64,000 nucleotides of DNA, taken from the NCBI GenBank assembly GCA_023515745.1, contig JALECJ010000020.1:682001-746000 (forward strand). Direction: 5' to 3'. The notes beneath the pieces are model-generated. The model searched no databases and had not been told where the DNA came from. It saw only the letters and a program-made list of their open reading frames with translations. The DNA is from Amoeboaphelidium protococcarum (Eukaryota; Aphelidiomycota; Aphelidea). The translations under genes and the position numbers were made by a program. Below, in pieces: positions 36,845 through 48,316 of the stretch. The number at the start of each line of letters is the position of its first letter. Within the stretch, counting starts at the first letter, position 1.

Positions 36845-37834
36845 TCACTATCCATTGCGTAGAGATTCCAATAACATGCATGCTTTGCATACTTCATTAC
36901 TAGCAATCATTCCGCAGCGAGAACAGGTCCTCAACTTGCTAACCGGTGCCGACTTACTACCATCGGAAGACTTTAAATGCATCTTCTGATTAGCAATAAG
37001 CATCTGTTCCATCTACTCTCCACTACGAATAATGTCGAGAATAGCAGTTGGTCGAATTCTCTCCAAATCTTTCAAGAACGTGCGGGCATTACCTCTGAAA
37101 GCATTCGGACTGTAGATACATTCAGTTGAGAAGTAGTCAAGCTGCTTGTAATGCGCATACAAGACAATCTCTTTTTCATACGCGTACTTGAGTGGCTTTA
37201 TTCGCCGTATGGTAGAGCTATTAGCCTCTACATTGGTTGATATATGAGTACATTTTTGCAGACGCGTAACGTCACCGCGAAATATATTCATCAACACAGT
37301 CTCCGCCATATCATCCGCATTGTGGCCAGTAATAATACCATCTACAGTGTCATTCAGCTATTCGGCAAACAGAATGGCTCCTTTCTCAAGAGCTTGACGC
37401 CTGAACACACCACAGAATGTACAATTATTTTTCAGTCCAATCTATTGCACAATCTTGTCCATAGTCCATCCCTCATAAAGTTCAGAGTAGGAGACAATTT
37501 TCAGAGGCAACTGCAATCGCTCTTGATTTCTCTTGACAGATTCCAGGCTATCATCTCGATATCCTGTAATGCCTTCATCTACAGCCACCAGTAATAGATT
37601 TACACCATAATCGTGCTCTCGATTCAATTTATCTAGAACATACGCCAACACGGTGGAATCTTTACCGCCAGACATTCCAATCACATAGCTCTTGCCTCTA
37701 CTAAAGATCTCATTTCTCACAATAGTATCATGAATCTCCTGCTCAAAATCCGCAAAGAAGCACTAGTCACAATAAGGTTCAGCTGTCTTGGGTCGTTTCA
37801 GTTTAGCTTTACCGTCGCACTTTACACACTTCAT
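36845..37834 (-). CDS. CTU1: Cytoplasmic tRNA 2-thiolation protein CTU1/NCS6
   Basis: 329 residues. It starts with a zinc-binding CVKCDGK...CDQC pair. Near residue 55 is the PP-loop [14 protein letters not shown] that binds ATP. In the middle [18 protein letters not shown] carries the CxxC used in thiolation, and [14 protein letters not shown] is diagnostic of the CTU1/TtcA family. A C-terminal CSRCGM...CKAC zinc site closes it. With CTU2 and URM1 it thiolates U34 of Lys, Glu and Gln tRNAs. The Gln case matters here because TAA and TAG also need Gln tRNAs whose wobble position must be controlled (inference). Confidence 0.95.
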
Positions 37835-38270
37835 GGCTATTTATTAGAAGCGCAATTTTTATTCTTTTCATTGAAATAGGAGATCAGTAAGATCCGCCTT
37901 GTGGTTGGTTGGCTTGGGCGAAAATCATATTCAAATAATAGATATACTTCTTAATTAACTACTGAAGAAGATGGGCTTAATTAATGACAGATTAATCTCT
38001 ATAAGTTGAATGAAATATTGAATAAAAGTACCAGGCTCGTCAGGTAATACAGACGTGCGAAGGAGAATATGAGGAAATGTTCGTTACAATGTATTGACAA
38101 CTTTACGAGTCACTTCTGTGTATGAATTGATAAATGCTACCAAGCTGTGGAACGGCGAATTGCCAAGGCATTTAAAGCTGTCGGATTGATTAAAAAGCAC
38201 CTGTTGAACCGTATCTTTTCTTCGTGAAGTCCTAAAAAGTTTTCGTATTGTTGGTTCTGATAGTGGATGA
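37835..38270. other. Unresolved stretch before the disrupted region
   Basis: Short frames appear on plus at about 38070-38222 with paired Cys (CSLQC and, after a TGA, KCYQAVERR) and an 80-residue frame on minus at about 38035-38278. None can be assigned. The plus-strand pieces could be the 5' part of the disrupted gene that follows. Confidence 0.3.
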
Positions 38271-39560
38271 TAGTAACAACATTACGCTAGGATTGGCAGC
38301 TTTATAGCATAGATAGTCGACAATTTAGGCGATTATGTATTCAAGCTAGACCTACCTTGGCAGAAATTTTATGCAGCTTCTATTGAGGAGAAGAAGAGTT
38401 GTATTACATATATTGAACAAGAGAAAGAGTAATTCGCCGCTGCAATCAGTTCGCTGGTGGTTGGTGTTGAGAATGCCGGCGACAATAACGCCCCTGTTGT
38501 GGCTGCAATTACGGACTATAATATGACTGGGGCTGAGTCTATCATCAATGATGCTGAGAATGTCATGCCCGATGACTAGAACTCTGTTGTCACTCAACTA
38601 ATTGCAGCAGTCGATGTTTTGTCTTCTCCAAGTGTTAATGCTTATGCTGCTGAGAAAAAAACTTTACAGAGATTGATAACTTGGCTAAGAATTTCTCGGT
38701 TGAAATTCGATTGCAGTATATATCAACTAGGAGAAGTTTCTATGCTATTTACTAAAAGTCTGAACAATAAATCTACAATCCAATTTAGTGAAAATATCAA
38801 AATGCCTAACGATAACAAGAGAGAAGTGGATGGGGAACCTGCTCAGCACATTGTTGATGACTTTTAAAGTATAAATGTTGAAATTTTTGGCTTTGGTGTT
38901 GACTCCGTACACTGGACGTAGAAAGATAAGAAATTTCTTTTATTAGATCATGAACAGTATGGTGCCTGTTTAACCTGCATTGGCGAAGTCAAGTATGTGA
39001 ACGATGGAGAGAATGGAAGAAGTCTGTAAATCAGTCTGAATCCTTTTAGACAGCAGAATAAACTGTTCTACGAGTAGGTAAGAGTTCTTCCTACGCAGCT
39101 AATGCAGAAGTTGAAAGTATTGAAAAAATCAAGGAGGATGAGGCCCACCCGTATGGAGTTGCTATAATGATGGATACAATACGTTGAAGGTGTTTGGAAA
39201 TCCAAACATGATCAAGATGGCAAGTTGTATTAATGGCTATCTCCAGATGAAAAGATCGCAACTGGTTCGAATGATAATTAATTGGATTTTTCTTTTGTAC
39301 AGCCTTTAGTGTTATTTTGCGTTGCCATGGAAATTAAACTTGAACCGAAATCTAAAAAAGACAAGTTTGGGAACAGCTCTTGTCAATGGTTAACATGATG
39401 TTGTAAACAATTAACCGTCATTGTATGCATAACCTTTTAAAAGATGGTGGGATAACTTCTATTGGAAGTGATGTTCAGAACGGCTGCCCCTGAACCGAAG
39501 CTGGAAATTTTTTATCGCAAGTAGATTAATGCTCCACCTCTAATGACTATTGATCCATGA
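38271..39560 (+). pseudogene. Disrupted coding region, probable pseudogene
   Basis: One frame stays open apart from TGAs at 39168, 39396 and 39558, yet has no start codon before about 38520. It is interrupted in quality too: at an A7 run (38655-38661) the minus-one frame becomes the coding-like one (NFTEIDNLAKNFSVEIRLQY) up to a TGA at 38789. Between about 39080 and 39190 a second frame (AEVESIEKIKEDEAHPYG) looks better than the first. Several frameshifts plus TGAs suggest decay, sequence errors, or introns I cannot place. The NFTEID-to-YISTRRSFYAIY stretch is faintly like the lever region of MutS homologues such as MSH4, a weak idea only. Confidence 0.45.
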
Positions 39561-40172
39561 ATGATAGACAAAAGCTACACTGCGTATATAATTAGTACAT
39601 TTCTACAGCTTGCGCCTTCTGCATTGCACGAAATAAAACTGTTAGAATTATTATTGGCATTTGAGATTCGCGGAACTACTGAAGATATTCTGTATTTGAC
39701 ATATGCTGTCAAATATGAATTCTTCAGTCATCTGTTATATCTCAACAGTTTTCGCCATGTCCCATTATAACTAAATCTAGCAGCGATCGATCACGCTGCT
39801 AGTAATATTGATTAATTTATATAATGGGCCATGGTTCCTGAAATTGCGGTATATCTATTCCAATTTTGGAATGCAAGGCTTCATGTATATGATTGCAATG
39901 ATGTCTTGGATATCATCAGAGGAATGGATTCTGAATTCTACCAAATGGGTGTTCAATTGGTAACTTTTGTTAGAAGGGCCATTGATCCTGATGAGTTAAA
40001 TGTTATTGCATCCCATCTAGGATTGCCAAAGTTATTAGAACATAAAGACTAAGTAAAAGGTGACTTTCGACTGTATGTAATTTTGTTCCCACTGATAAGA
40101 GTCGGATCATATCAACACTATGCATGTCAACCGCGTGAACACTCTTCAACGGCTACAATTATATAGTTATGA
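39561..40172 (+). CDS. Hypothetical protein, possibly 3' part of the disrupted gene
   Basis: 203 residues from an ATG directly after an in-frame TGA to the next TGA. The sequence looks like a real helical protein (LHEIKLLELLLAFEIRG, then WAMVPEIAVYLFQFWNARLH) and keeps the frame of the disrupted region before it, so it may be its C-terminal part. No family recognised. There is no separate promoter space. Confidence 0.4.
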
Positions 40173-40503
40173 AATTAATGATTATTATACATTATTGTTT
40201 TCTCCCACTTAAATTTGTAATAATAATGATAACCCATCTTTCCGCATTTTAAAGGTGTGCGTGTGTTGGTCATTTCAAGAGCCAAAGCGTCTAAAAGGTT
40301 AATACTGATTGGTCAGGTCTTGGCAATATTTAAAACGCGCTCCAATCAGTCAATCGGCCTCTTTGAACCATTTGTGATCTCTTTCGTTTCTGATTGCTTC
40401 ATTCATTTATCAACTGGACTGATTTTATTGTATTTATCTTCAAGTCCTACCCTTTTCATATTAAATAGTCGATATAATATAGTTTAAACTCGTGGAAAGT
40501 ATA
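40173..40503. other. Intergenic, about 330 bp
   Basis: AT-rich spacer, no gene or motif recognised. Confidence 0.4.
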
Positions 40504-41601
40504 ATGGCGATTGCAGCTTCATAAAATAGGTTGGCGTCATTTCTGCTTCATATTATAAATATCATATTCACCATTGCAGGTTTGGCCATTGCCGCTGGTT
40601 TCTTGGTTGCGTACATTTTAAATTTAACCGGCTAGATTCGTTCATAGGGAGGATAGACTGCTATATTATGGGCATTAATCGCACTGGGTTTGATAGTTGC
40701 ATGTACTGGATTTCTCGGGTTTTGTGGATTGTGTATGGGGAATAAGTGTCTCCTTATCACCTATCTGGCTGTAGTTATCACTATTTTCGTGGCGCAGGTT
40801 GTTCTGGCAGCCACGGTATACACACAAGCTCTGCGGCCTGATGATGCTTTCTGGTCTGCTATTGGTACAAGAGCCTCTGTGCCGGTCTATGTGCTCCTGT
40901 TTATAATGTGTGCTATTGAATTCGCCGTGATTCTGTTCTCATGCATCCTATTGGGAAGTTAGCGTAGGCGGAAATCTAATTACGCTGGACGCGTTTAGCC
41001 TCAAAACACGCCTCCGGTGTATTATGCTGACCCAAATGCACAGTATGGAGGTGGTTATGCGAATGGCCCTGTACCATCGGCACCTAATTTGAAGTAGCCA
41101 ACTCTGCCAGCCATTCAAGGTTATCCAATGATCCCAATGCAGCCATATACTGGACCCAACATCAACCACTAGCAAGAGTATGTTGAGTATGAAACTGTTC
41201 AAGATTTGTCTGTAAAGTCACAGCCTCAATAGTAATAGGAAGTTGTTTATGAAGAGCTGGATCCTGATTATCGCGGCAGAATTTTGGATGATATTCCAGA
41301 TTCTTAATTGGTATTATAGTAATAGTAACAATAGTAGTAATAGGCCTAGTAAAGTCATCGATAGTCATCAATGTATCCGCGATTGGATGAACCGACACTT
41401 CCTGCTGTCTAGTAATATGATTCTCTGGATGCACAATCTTATGGATCGAGTGGTGGTCACAGTCGGCCGCAGTTACAGTCGTCATCATCAGTGGCTCAGC
41501 GTCGCCCAACACCGCCGCAGACCAGAATGTACGATGAAGTTACCAACTCTGCCTCTGAATACGACGATTATCTCCCACCAGCCCCAATTTCCAAGTATTG
41601 A
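40504..41601 (+). CDS. Four-TM membrane protein with Q-rich cytosolic tail
   Basis: 365 residues. Four hydrophobic helices lie at about 10-40, 58-80, 87-107 and 125-150, with short loops and a CGLC motif after the second. The arrangement is like MARVEL or tetraspan proteins, but the large CCG-containing loop of true tetraspanins is absent. The remaining 210 residues are a Pro/Gln/Tyr-rich tail. Within it, near 41307-41345, a run of nine glutamines and more is written as mixed TAG, TAA and CAA codons. Tail motifs such as PPVYYADP could be WW- or adaptor-binding (inference). No function assigned. Confidence 0.65.
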
Positions 41602-42144
41602 CATGTTAGTTTTATAAATGTACTCTCTATTGATTTACTTTGAACATTACATACTGTAGTTTCTCGCGTATGTTGACTGCGAGTCTCCTCTCCTGTGTTG
41701 TTTTACCTAATCCGTGTTAAAGTGTATCACGTCTTTATGTTAACAAATCCAATGTCAATGCATAAAACTTGTGCGCGTAGAGCTTATATTCTTATAAAAT
41801 TCTGCTGCATTATAATAATAATAAGCTCATTAATAAATCAAAGTTGTTCTAATTATAAACAATACTTATAGCAGGGCAGACCAAAGATGCGATATACAGT
41901 ACGGTAGACAGATCGCCAACTCCGAGTGAGATCGACCGCCCGTTTTAACCGTCCGTTTCTCTCGTTCCAGACCAGCCAGACTTTTCCGTCAATTCTTTTC
42001 CTTCATTCTCTCGCAATTGACACAGACGGAGAGTGTGACAGGGAGAAATAGAGAGTCTCGGTAGAATCAATTACAACATTTTTTATCCATATCAAGTATA
42101 TTAAAGTGTCAACTGATTATCTACATCTTAATAATTAACTCTGT
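41602..42144. other. Intergenic, about 540 bp
   Basis: No gene seen. Near 41930-42060 lies a pyrimidine-rich stretch with TTTCTCTCGTTCC and TTCTCTCGCAATTG, similar to pyrimidine tracts before other genes in the window. Confidence 0.35.
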
Positions 42145-44268
42145 ATGGATCAATAGCATTCATAATAGCTGTAGTGGTCGTGGTAGTTGTAATACCGCTA
42201 GTAAAACTTTGATATGGATCCGTGGGTTATAACGGTGAATGGAGCAGTAGTATAACCTCAGGATGCATTTGAGAGAATTGTGAGTGGTGATACAAAGTTG
42301 GGTAGCAAGTCCACTGCGACTCTGTTTATTATGGCTCTTAGACATGCATTAAATAGGCGGTCAGATGATGATGTGTCTCAACTCATGCTCAAGTGCAAGG
42401 AGGCAGAGACTGATTTTGAGAGAAAACTTGCATTCCGTCTGCTTAGTAGCTCTTCTGATGCAGTCAATGCAGGTCGCCCAGATAAGCTGTACACTCTGCT
42501 CATACTTGTGATTAACTATGCATATGTCGGTGGCGATACTCTGAGTAATAGCAATTTTAATAATGGCTTTCAAAATAACGGCAATCTTGATGATAACATG
42601 TTCAATCCTTAACGTATGATGAATGATAAAGAGTAGTTGGATCGATATTTTAAGAGGTTATAAAGGTAGCGGATGGCTGTGGATCTTTTGAAGCAAGTTT
42701 TATTCATCACCACTGATATTAGGCGAGTTGTATTGGATGAATTTAGTTTTGTCATTCAATGGATATGCTCCACTATCTGCCAGCTCTCCACCTGCTTCTC
42801 TGCACTGCAGATCAGAAGTTCTGGAACTGATAGCTCTTAAGTGGATGAGGAGATTGCATCTGCCAATGCTAATGCTTAGGAAGAGATTGGAGAGTTGTTG
42901 GATTCTTTTATCCGGTGTCTGTCAGATGTATTTATTATTGCTGAGTAGTAGCATTTTGAGCATTATCTGGATGATTTGTGTAATGTTCTGCTCTCTCTTT
43001 AGCAAGTTAAGCAGTCTTCTGTAATTGATCTTGCGGTCCGGTTGATGAGCTTTATATATGAATTTGCTAATGAGGAAACTCTTACTAGATTTAATGACAC
43101 GAAGGTGATTGATTAGTATTTGTAGATTCTCAAGATTCATCGGCAGTAATTGTCTAATGGCAATGTTCAGTTATCATTTGATTACACCTCGGATATTCTG
43201 TTGACATTTATGCAGCACTTGGCCACACACCTAGTATGTAAGGTTCCTGATTAGTTGAGGCCGTATGTGCACTCTGTATGTGAAGATTGGAGGGTAGTGA
43301 TGGGCACGCATAACGATTTGAATATAGAGTAGTAGCACATTGTGTCTCTTTAGAATTTCGCTGTGAGGACATTACACGTACTCAGTTCCACGGGTATATC
43401 TGTTGGAATATAGGCCTTGTTCTCGGAGTCGGTAGAGATTAGAAAGTCGCGGCAGTTGTCCATTAAGCGAAAGTGTGAAGGGTGTGGTATGATTGAAAAC
43501 CATTTTGGTGATTTTATGATGTGTGCCGGCTGTCGGAAGGTTCGGTATTGCGGGAAAGAGTGTCAGGTTAAAGACTGGAAGTATCATAGAATGTCGTGTC
43601 ACTTCTTTAGGCCTCGGCCGGGATTTAGATCCAGAGGTACTCAGACTCCGGTGGATGTATAGACATAGACTGAGCTTACTTCAGCATCTGGTGTATAGTC
43701 ATCGTCTTCATCTATGCAGCCTCGGATATCTGCTTTTACACCAAGCGATAATCTGCTCAATTCTCGAAATGTTTCCTTTAGAAGAGTTGATTAGTTGGCA
43801 CGAGCGGGAGTAGAGCATAGTGGCCTGGTGAGAAGCAACGATAATAGTGGATAGAATACTCCTGCATTTGGAAGGCGGTTAAATACGATTGATGATGGTA
43901 TATCTGCTAGTAATGATGAAATTGTGGTTGATGTTACAGAGTAGGCTCTTCAGTCTTAATAATAGAATTAACTGATTGGTGGCCTGGAGTCTACAGAGTC
44001 TTCTGCTCATGAATAATAACACGCTGATGCTAGTATGCAAGTTGAAGAGGAATAACATTAACACGCTGTCAGCAATACAACCTCTAGTGGCCATGGAAGG
44101 CGTCATCATCAAGTCACTTAATAGTCAACTTCTAGCGGGCGTGTGAGCACTTATGTGCAGACTGATATATCTTACGCCGAATAGTGGAGAAGTCGGGTGT
44201 ATGTTGATGGTTAGACATAGACTACACTACTGGCGCATAATACTACAAGCAGCAACAATTAGAGATGA
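42145..44268 (+). CDS. MYND zinc-finger protein with Q-rich ends
   Basis: 707 residues. The N-terminus is almost pure glutamine written mostly as TAG/TAA. A helical region of about 380 residues follows (FERIVSGDTKLGSKSTATLF, then IDLAVRLMSFIYEFANEETL), possibly armadillo/HEAT-like. The MYND finger is at about residues 440-480: KCEGCGMIENHF, MMCAGCRKVRYCGKECQ, DWKYHRMSC. All eight zinc ligands are present. The last 230 residues are disordered and Q-rich. MYND fingers usually bind Pro-rich peptides and appear in transcription and ubiquitin-linked proteins. It is not a SMYD methyltransferase because no SET domain is seen. Confidence 0.75.
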
Positions 44269-44349
44269 TCGAAATTGTACAGTTTAAATCTATTGAAATC
44301 AATATATTCTACTCTATTTTATTCATATCAGTATCATCTATTTAGACGT

Positions 44350-46608
44350 TCACATCAAAACACATTTGCAGCCAGCACTAGAAGCCTTCTATGCCTATTC
44401 AATAGCTTTCTGTGCATCTTCTTTCGCCGCATCAGCCAATTCTTTGATGGCCGTTATATCTTTCTTTAGCTATTCCACTTAAGCACTAAGATCTTTATTA
44501 ACATTCACAACCTCTAATAGCTCTGCACTTTTACCGCGAGCCAGTGACTGTCCTTTATCAGACGCGTCACCAAGTGGGCCTAGAGTCGGAGACTTGCTCT
44601 TCATCTCATCCAATTCTCTGGTGACATCATTGCGGAAGTTTTTCTATACACGTTCCCCATCCTGGATCTTTTTCTGAATTATTTCGAGCTGTTCGCTCAC
44701 ATACTTACGCACTGCACTGTCTGTAGTGGAGATTAGCTACTCCATATCAATCTTCACCTGATTCATGTTGTCGCTGTGCTGACCAAGACTCTTGTCAAAT
44801 TCAGACATCTTTTCACTGATTTACGTGATTGCCTATTGTAGATCACTGAGGCTACCAATTGCTAGTTGACTCTCACGCGACTGCTTAGCATCTTGAATGG
44901 TGGCAATGAATTTCTTCTCAATACTGGACTGATCCTTTTTGACAGTCTCAATCTCTTTTAAAGTTGATTCATAAGAAGATTACAAGGCTGACACTTTGCT
45001 ATCCAGCACCATCTTCAAGTCTGCATACTGCACATTAACTTTCTTAATGTCCACTTCAATGGTATTCACTTTCTACTCCAGCTGTTTGTTGCTATCAGCA
45101 GAAATACCCGGCAATTTAAAACTCTCAACTTTAGGTGAAGTTGCGGTACTCTTTTCGATTGCTTATGCTTTTGGTACATCAACACTCACCTTCTGTTGCT
45201 GGGTGAGAGTGGGAGCAGCGTCTTTAACTACAGCTTACGCAACAGTGGCCTTCAATTGTGAATCCTATTTGCCGGCTGGACTCTGAGGCTGAGAAGAGTA
45301 CTTACCTACCGATGATTAAGTTGGAGATTACTATGTCTAAGACTCTTTCAGATTCACATTTAGACTGGCAGTATTATTACTGTTAGGAGTCTAAATTGAA
45401 GAACTCTTATCTGGGAACGCGTTTTAATTTGTGGTACTATTAGTATCTTTGACTGGAGACTAAGACTTGGCTTGGGGTGAATCTTAATTCATTTGACTAA
45501 TAGCAGACTTTTGTTGTTCTACATTGATCTCCACGTGCGCCTCCTCTTGTGCTTACGCAAATATTTCGCCCATATTCATTCCACCTTTCTAAGGCTTACT
45601 CTACTCAGATGATGCATCCAGCTACTTGGTCTGTGCCAAAGGACGATTATCATTATTATCATTGTCATTCTATACATTCTCCTCTTTCTCACTAATTACA
45701 CTACTTTTGCTGACTTCACTGACCACTTGAGACTGTGCCAGATTCAGACCACTACCAGCCTTACTCAAAGTCTTAAACAATACCAAGCTGGCAGGATCAT
45801 TAGCCTAAAACTACTTGCATTTTTGTAGCAGCAGCGACATGATTCTCACAGCATTAAGATCCAACACTGGCAATCTCTTTGTCACCTTCTCGAAAGCCTA
45901 GCAGTTGTAGTTGATTATCGCGTGAACATTAGTCAATGGGACACCAAGCAGTCCACTGGTAATCTTAAGGACATCAGAAATCTCTGGCAGTTCATCAAAC
46001 ACTTGATTGTCTCCCATAGTCTGCCCGCTAACCAGGAGATCCACTTTACTTACTAGCACCACCGGATCACGTCCTCTGTCTTTAATCTAAGCAAGCACTG
46101 ACTTGATCTTGGTCAAATCACTACCAGACAGATCCATCACAACTTGCTATGGAATCATGAATGCAACAGCATGTATTGCATTGTAAGCATTAGGCTTCTT
46201 CTACTAAGTGATCACCTAAGTCAATGCTTTGGCATCTTTAGGCATTGCATATCTATCCGGTAGCATCCCTTGTAAAATGAGATCCAGTTCAAGCGAATCG
46301 TAATTACATCCACTGCCATCATCTTTTATACCCCAAGACTCCCAGAGATTAGTCTTGAGCTGCGGCAAAATGGTCGACAAATTGATTTTGCTGTAATTAG
46401 TAGTAACTCTCACTTTAGACGGAGAGTATGGATAGGAGGTCCTAGATAGAGATTTGGTAATATAGGACGTTTTCTATGGCTACAGAGAGGTGCCGAGGCA
46501 ATTCACAGCTGAGGACACACCAGATCCAGAGTACCCAAACAACAGTACATTGTTAAATAACAGCTCATCATTCCCACCCGGATTATACTGCAATAAGTCT
46601 TGACTCAT
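44350..46608 (-). CDS. IFI44-like P-loop GTPase domain with long coiled coil
   Basis: 752 residues. The N-terminal 260 residues resemble the GTPase domain of IFI44-type proteins: VLLFGYSGSGVSSAVNCL, the base-recognition loop VVLVSKVDLL near 185, and GVPLTNVHAIINYNCQ near 230. The P-loop lysine is replaced by Val (GSGVSS), so nucleotide hydrolysis is doubtful. The middle 200 residues are Q/S-rich and disordered. The C-terminal 250 residues form heptads (LEQKVNTIEVDIKKVNVQY, KKFIATIQDAKQ) and end with CKCVLM. That final Cys-x-x-x-like end could be lipidated, but this is speculative. Cellular role unknown. Confidence 0.55.
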
Positions 46609-46743
46609 ACCTGCTGAATTATTAAATGTCAAATAGAATTATTAATCGACTGATTTCAAGAGTATTTACTACCTAAATCAAATTACTAAACTTAAGCTTT
46701 CGCAGTGTCAACAAAGATCAAGTTGAAACGGATCAGCGTCGTC

Positions 46744-47202
46744 ATGGAAACGTCAGTCCTAGACGCGGATGAGATTTAGCAGTTTGCAACTGGAGGCATG
46801 GGCATTACATATTCCCATGCAGCATATCTTGAGCATTGGCATGTAAGACTTTAATCTTTTACAACTTGCCAACATTTAACACTAAATTCACCTATAATTC
46901 AATAGGTCACATTGGCGGGCTAAAGAGTTAATCAGCGATTGGCTGAGTATTAAAGGAATGCGGCTAGCATATTAATAGACAAACTGGATTAAATAGTGAG
47001 TGGTATCAAGCTCTTCATCTTTTGCTATAATCTTATTATTAAAGTGACACCTTATTTCTACGCCGCAAGTAAAATCAATTGCTTAGTATCCAATAACATA
47101 CACAATGGCACCACTAGACACCGCATCCCTGACTGGTAGAATGTAATTGATGAACAGTAATAGTGCTGCTACCCCTCAAAGTAATGCTTAAGGCGCGCGT
47201 GA
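46744..47202 (+). CDS. Possible small two-exon gene overlapping FAM72
   Basis: Exon 1 (46744-46842) and exon 2 (from 46906) are joined by a 63 bp GTAAGA...AATAG intron. The protein reads METSVLDADEIQQFATGG at the start and has a helical VNQRLAEYQRNAASILIDKL segment. If exon 2 runs to the TGA at 47200-47202 it overlaps FAM72 by 98 bp in another frame. A second intron (46996-47086, GTGAGT donor, TTAG acceptor) would instead join it in frame to FAM72. Which is right needs transcript data. Confidence 0.4.
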
Positions 47203-48316
47203 GCTGAATGTTTCAACTCCAAGAAATCATGACAATGCTGGCGCGATGTACAGCGCTAGTGGGCTCTTTTAACAGCAGCAAGCGCTATCCCCTCAGTAAG
47301 ATGATCAGTCGCGTTACTCTATCACGTCTTTACTGACGCGTCTTCGCTCTGCCGACTCCCCTGCCAACCGTATCTTAAATGTTATTGATAGTCGCTAACA
47401 ATAACAGCCGCACCAACATCCGCATCCTCAATAGTAGCAACAGCAATAGTAATAGTTTACAAGGCCTGCTGTAAGACCGGTGAGCTCTAATCTTCCTAAT
47501 ATTGCGTCAATGCAAGGCTACAATCCTTTTAATGCTGCGCGTGATCCAGCGGCCTAATAAGTGCGTCCTTAGTCTAATGCTGAAGCTGTACGTGAGCATA
47601 TGGGTAGTGAAGCATTGTAGCAATTGAGAAACTACTTTCTACATAGCTATGCTGACGTTGCTCCTATTATGAGATTTGGCAGTGAAGACACTGTTGATGA
47701 TTGCATTGAGGATGATGAAGATATCGATGACGATGATCATGATGGTGAAGGTGATATTGAGCCAAGCACTACCAACGTTATCCAGGATTTGAGAAGACGT
47801 CAAGTACTCTATGCTCGTGTAATGAATGCGCGCCAACGTCTTAGTGCTGTGAGAGATGCTGAGCTGGCTAGTCCGAATGATCAATTCAGGTACAAGGTTG
47901 TGTGCAAGCTGTAGTGCAAATCATGCAAGTCTGTGTTGTGTCAGCGTGGTATGAAAGCAATATTGTTGGCTGACTAGAAGGTGGAGCTGTATAGCACCGA
48001 TATGCCGCCTGTGACCAATGTCGGCACTGTTTACTAGGACTATTGTACTGAGAAGTGTTTCTGTAGAGTTCAAGATATTGCGTGTCTACTCTGTGGTAAC
48101 ATTGTTGGATATCACGTCGCCTAGCCGTGCGACAGTTGTCTAGATGCCAGCAACAATGGTCACTTTTGGATGTTCCATACTGGCGGTGTAGAGGCTCAGG
48201 AGAGATTGGACAAGAAGGGCAGACCATTGCTATGGGCGTTTCTACCACCGTCCCACATGGACCCCGCTGTAAATGGCCATGACAGATACAATTACTCTGG
48301 ACAGTAGATTCATTGA
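47105..48316 (+). CDS. FAM72: FAM72 family protein with long disordered N-terminus
   Basis: 403 residues. The C-terminal 150 match FAM72: VVCKLQCKSCKSVLCQRGMK, the ADQKVELYSTDMPP segment, CLLCGNIVGYHV and NNGHFWMFH. Paired Cys-x-x-Cys sites are consistent with a zinc-binding MIS18/yippee-like fold. Animal FAM72A binds uracil-DNA glycosylase UNG2 and controls its level, linking it to DNA repair. The first 250 residues are Q/N-rich and acidic and are not part of the usual 149-residue protein. The ATG at 47105 is the first in frame after the putative upstream exons. Confidence 0.8.

Noticed and set aside
38070..38222. Small TIM chaperone from paired Cys (CSLQC and KCYQA)
   Set aside because: An in-frame TGA lies between the pairs and the spacing between them is too short for the twin CX3C family.
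38035..38278. 80-residue minus-strand ORF with TAA/TAG codons
   Set aside because: Overlaps plus-strand pieces that look equally coding-like; nothing recognisable in it.
39168..39560. TGA as selenocysteine or recoded sense codon
   Set aside because: TGA ends every intact gene in the window and nothing near the three TGAs looks like a conserved selenocysteine site or SECIS. Decay or unannotated introns are simpler.
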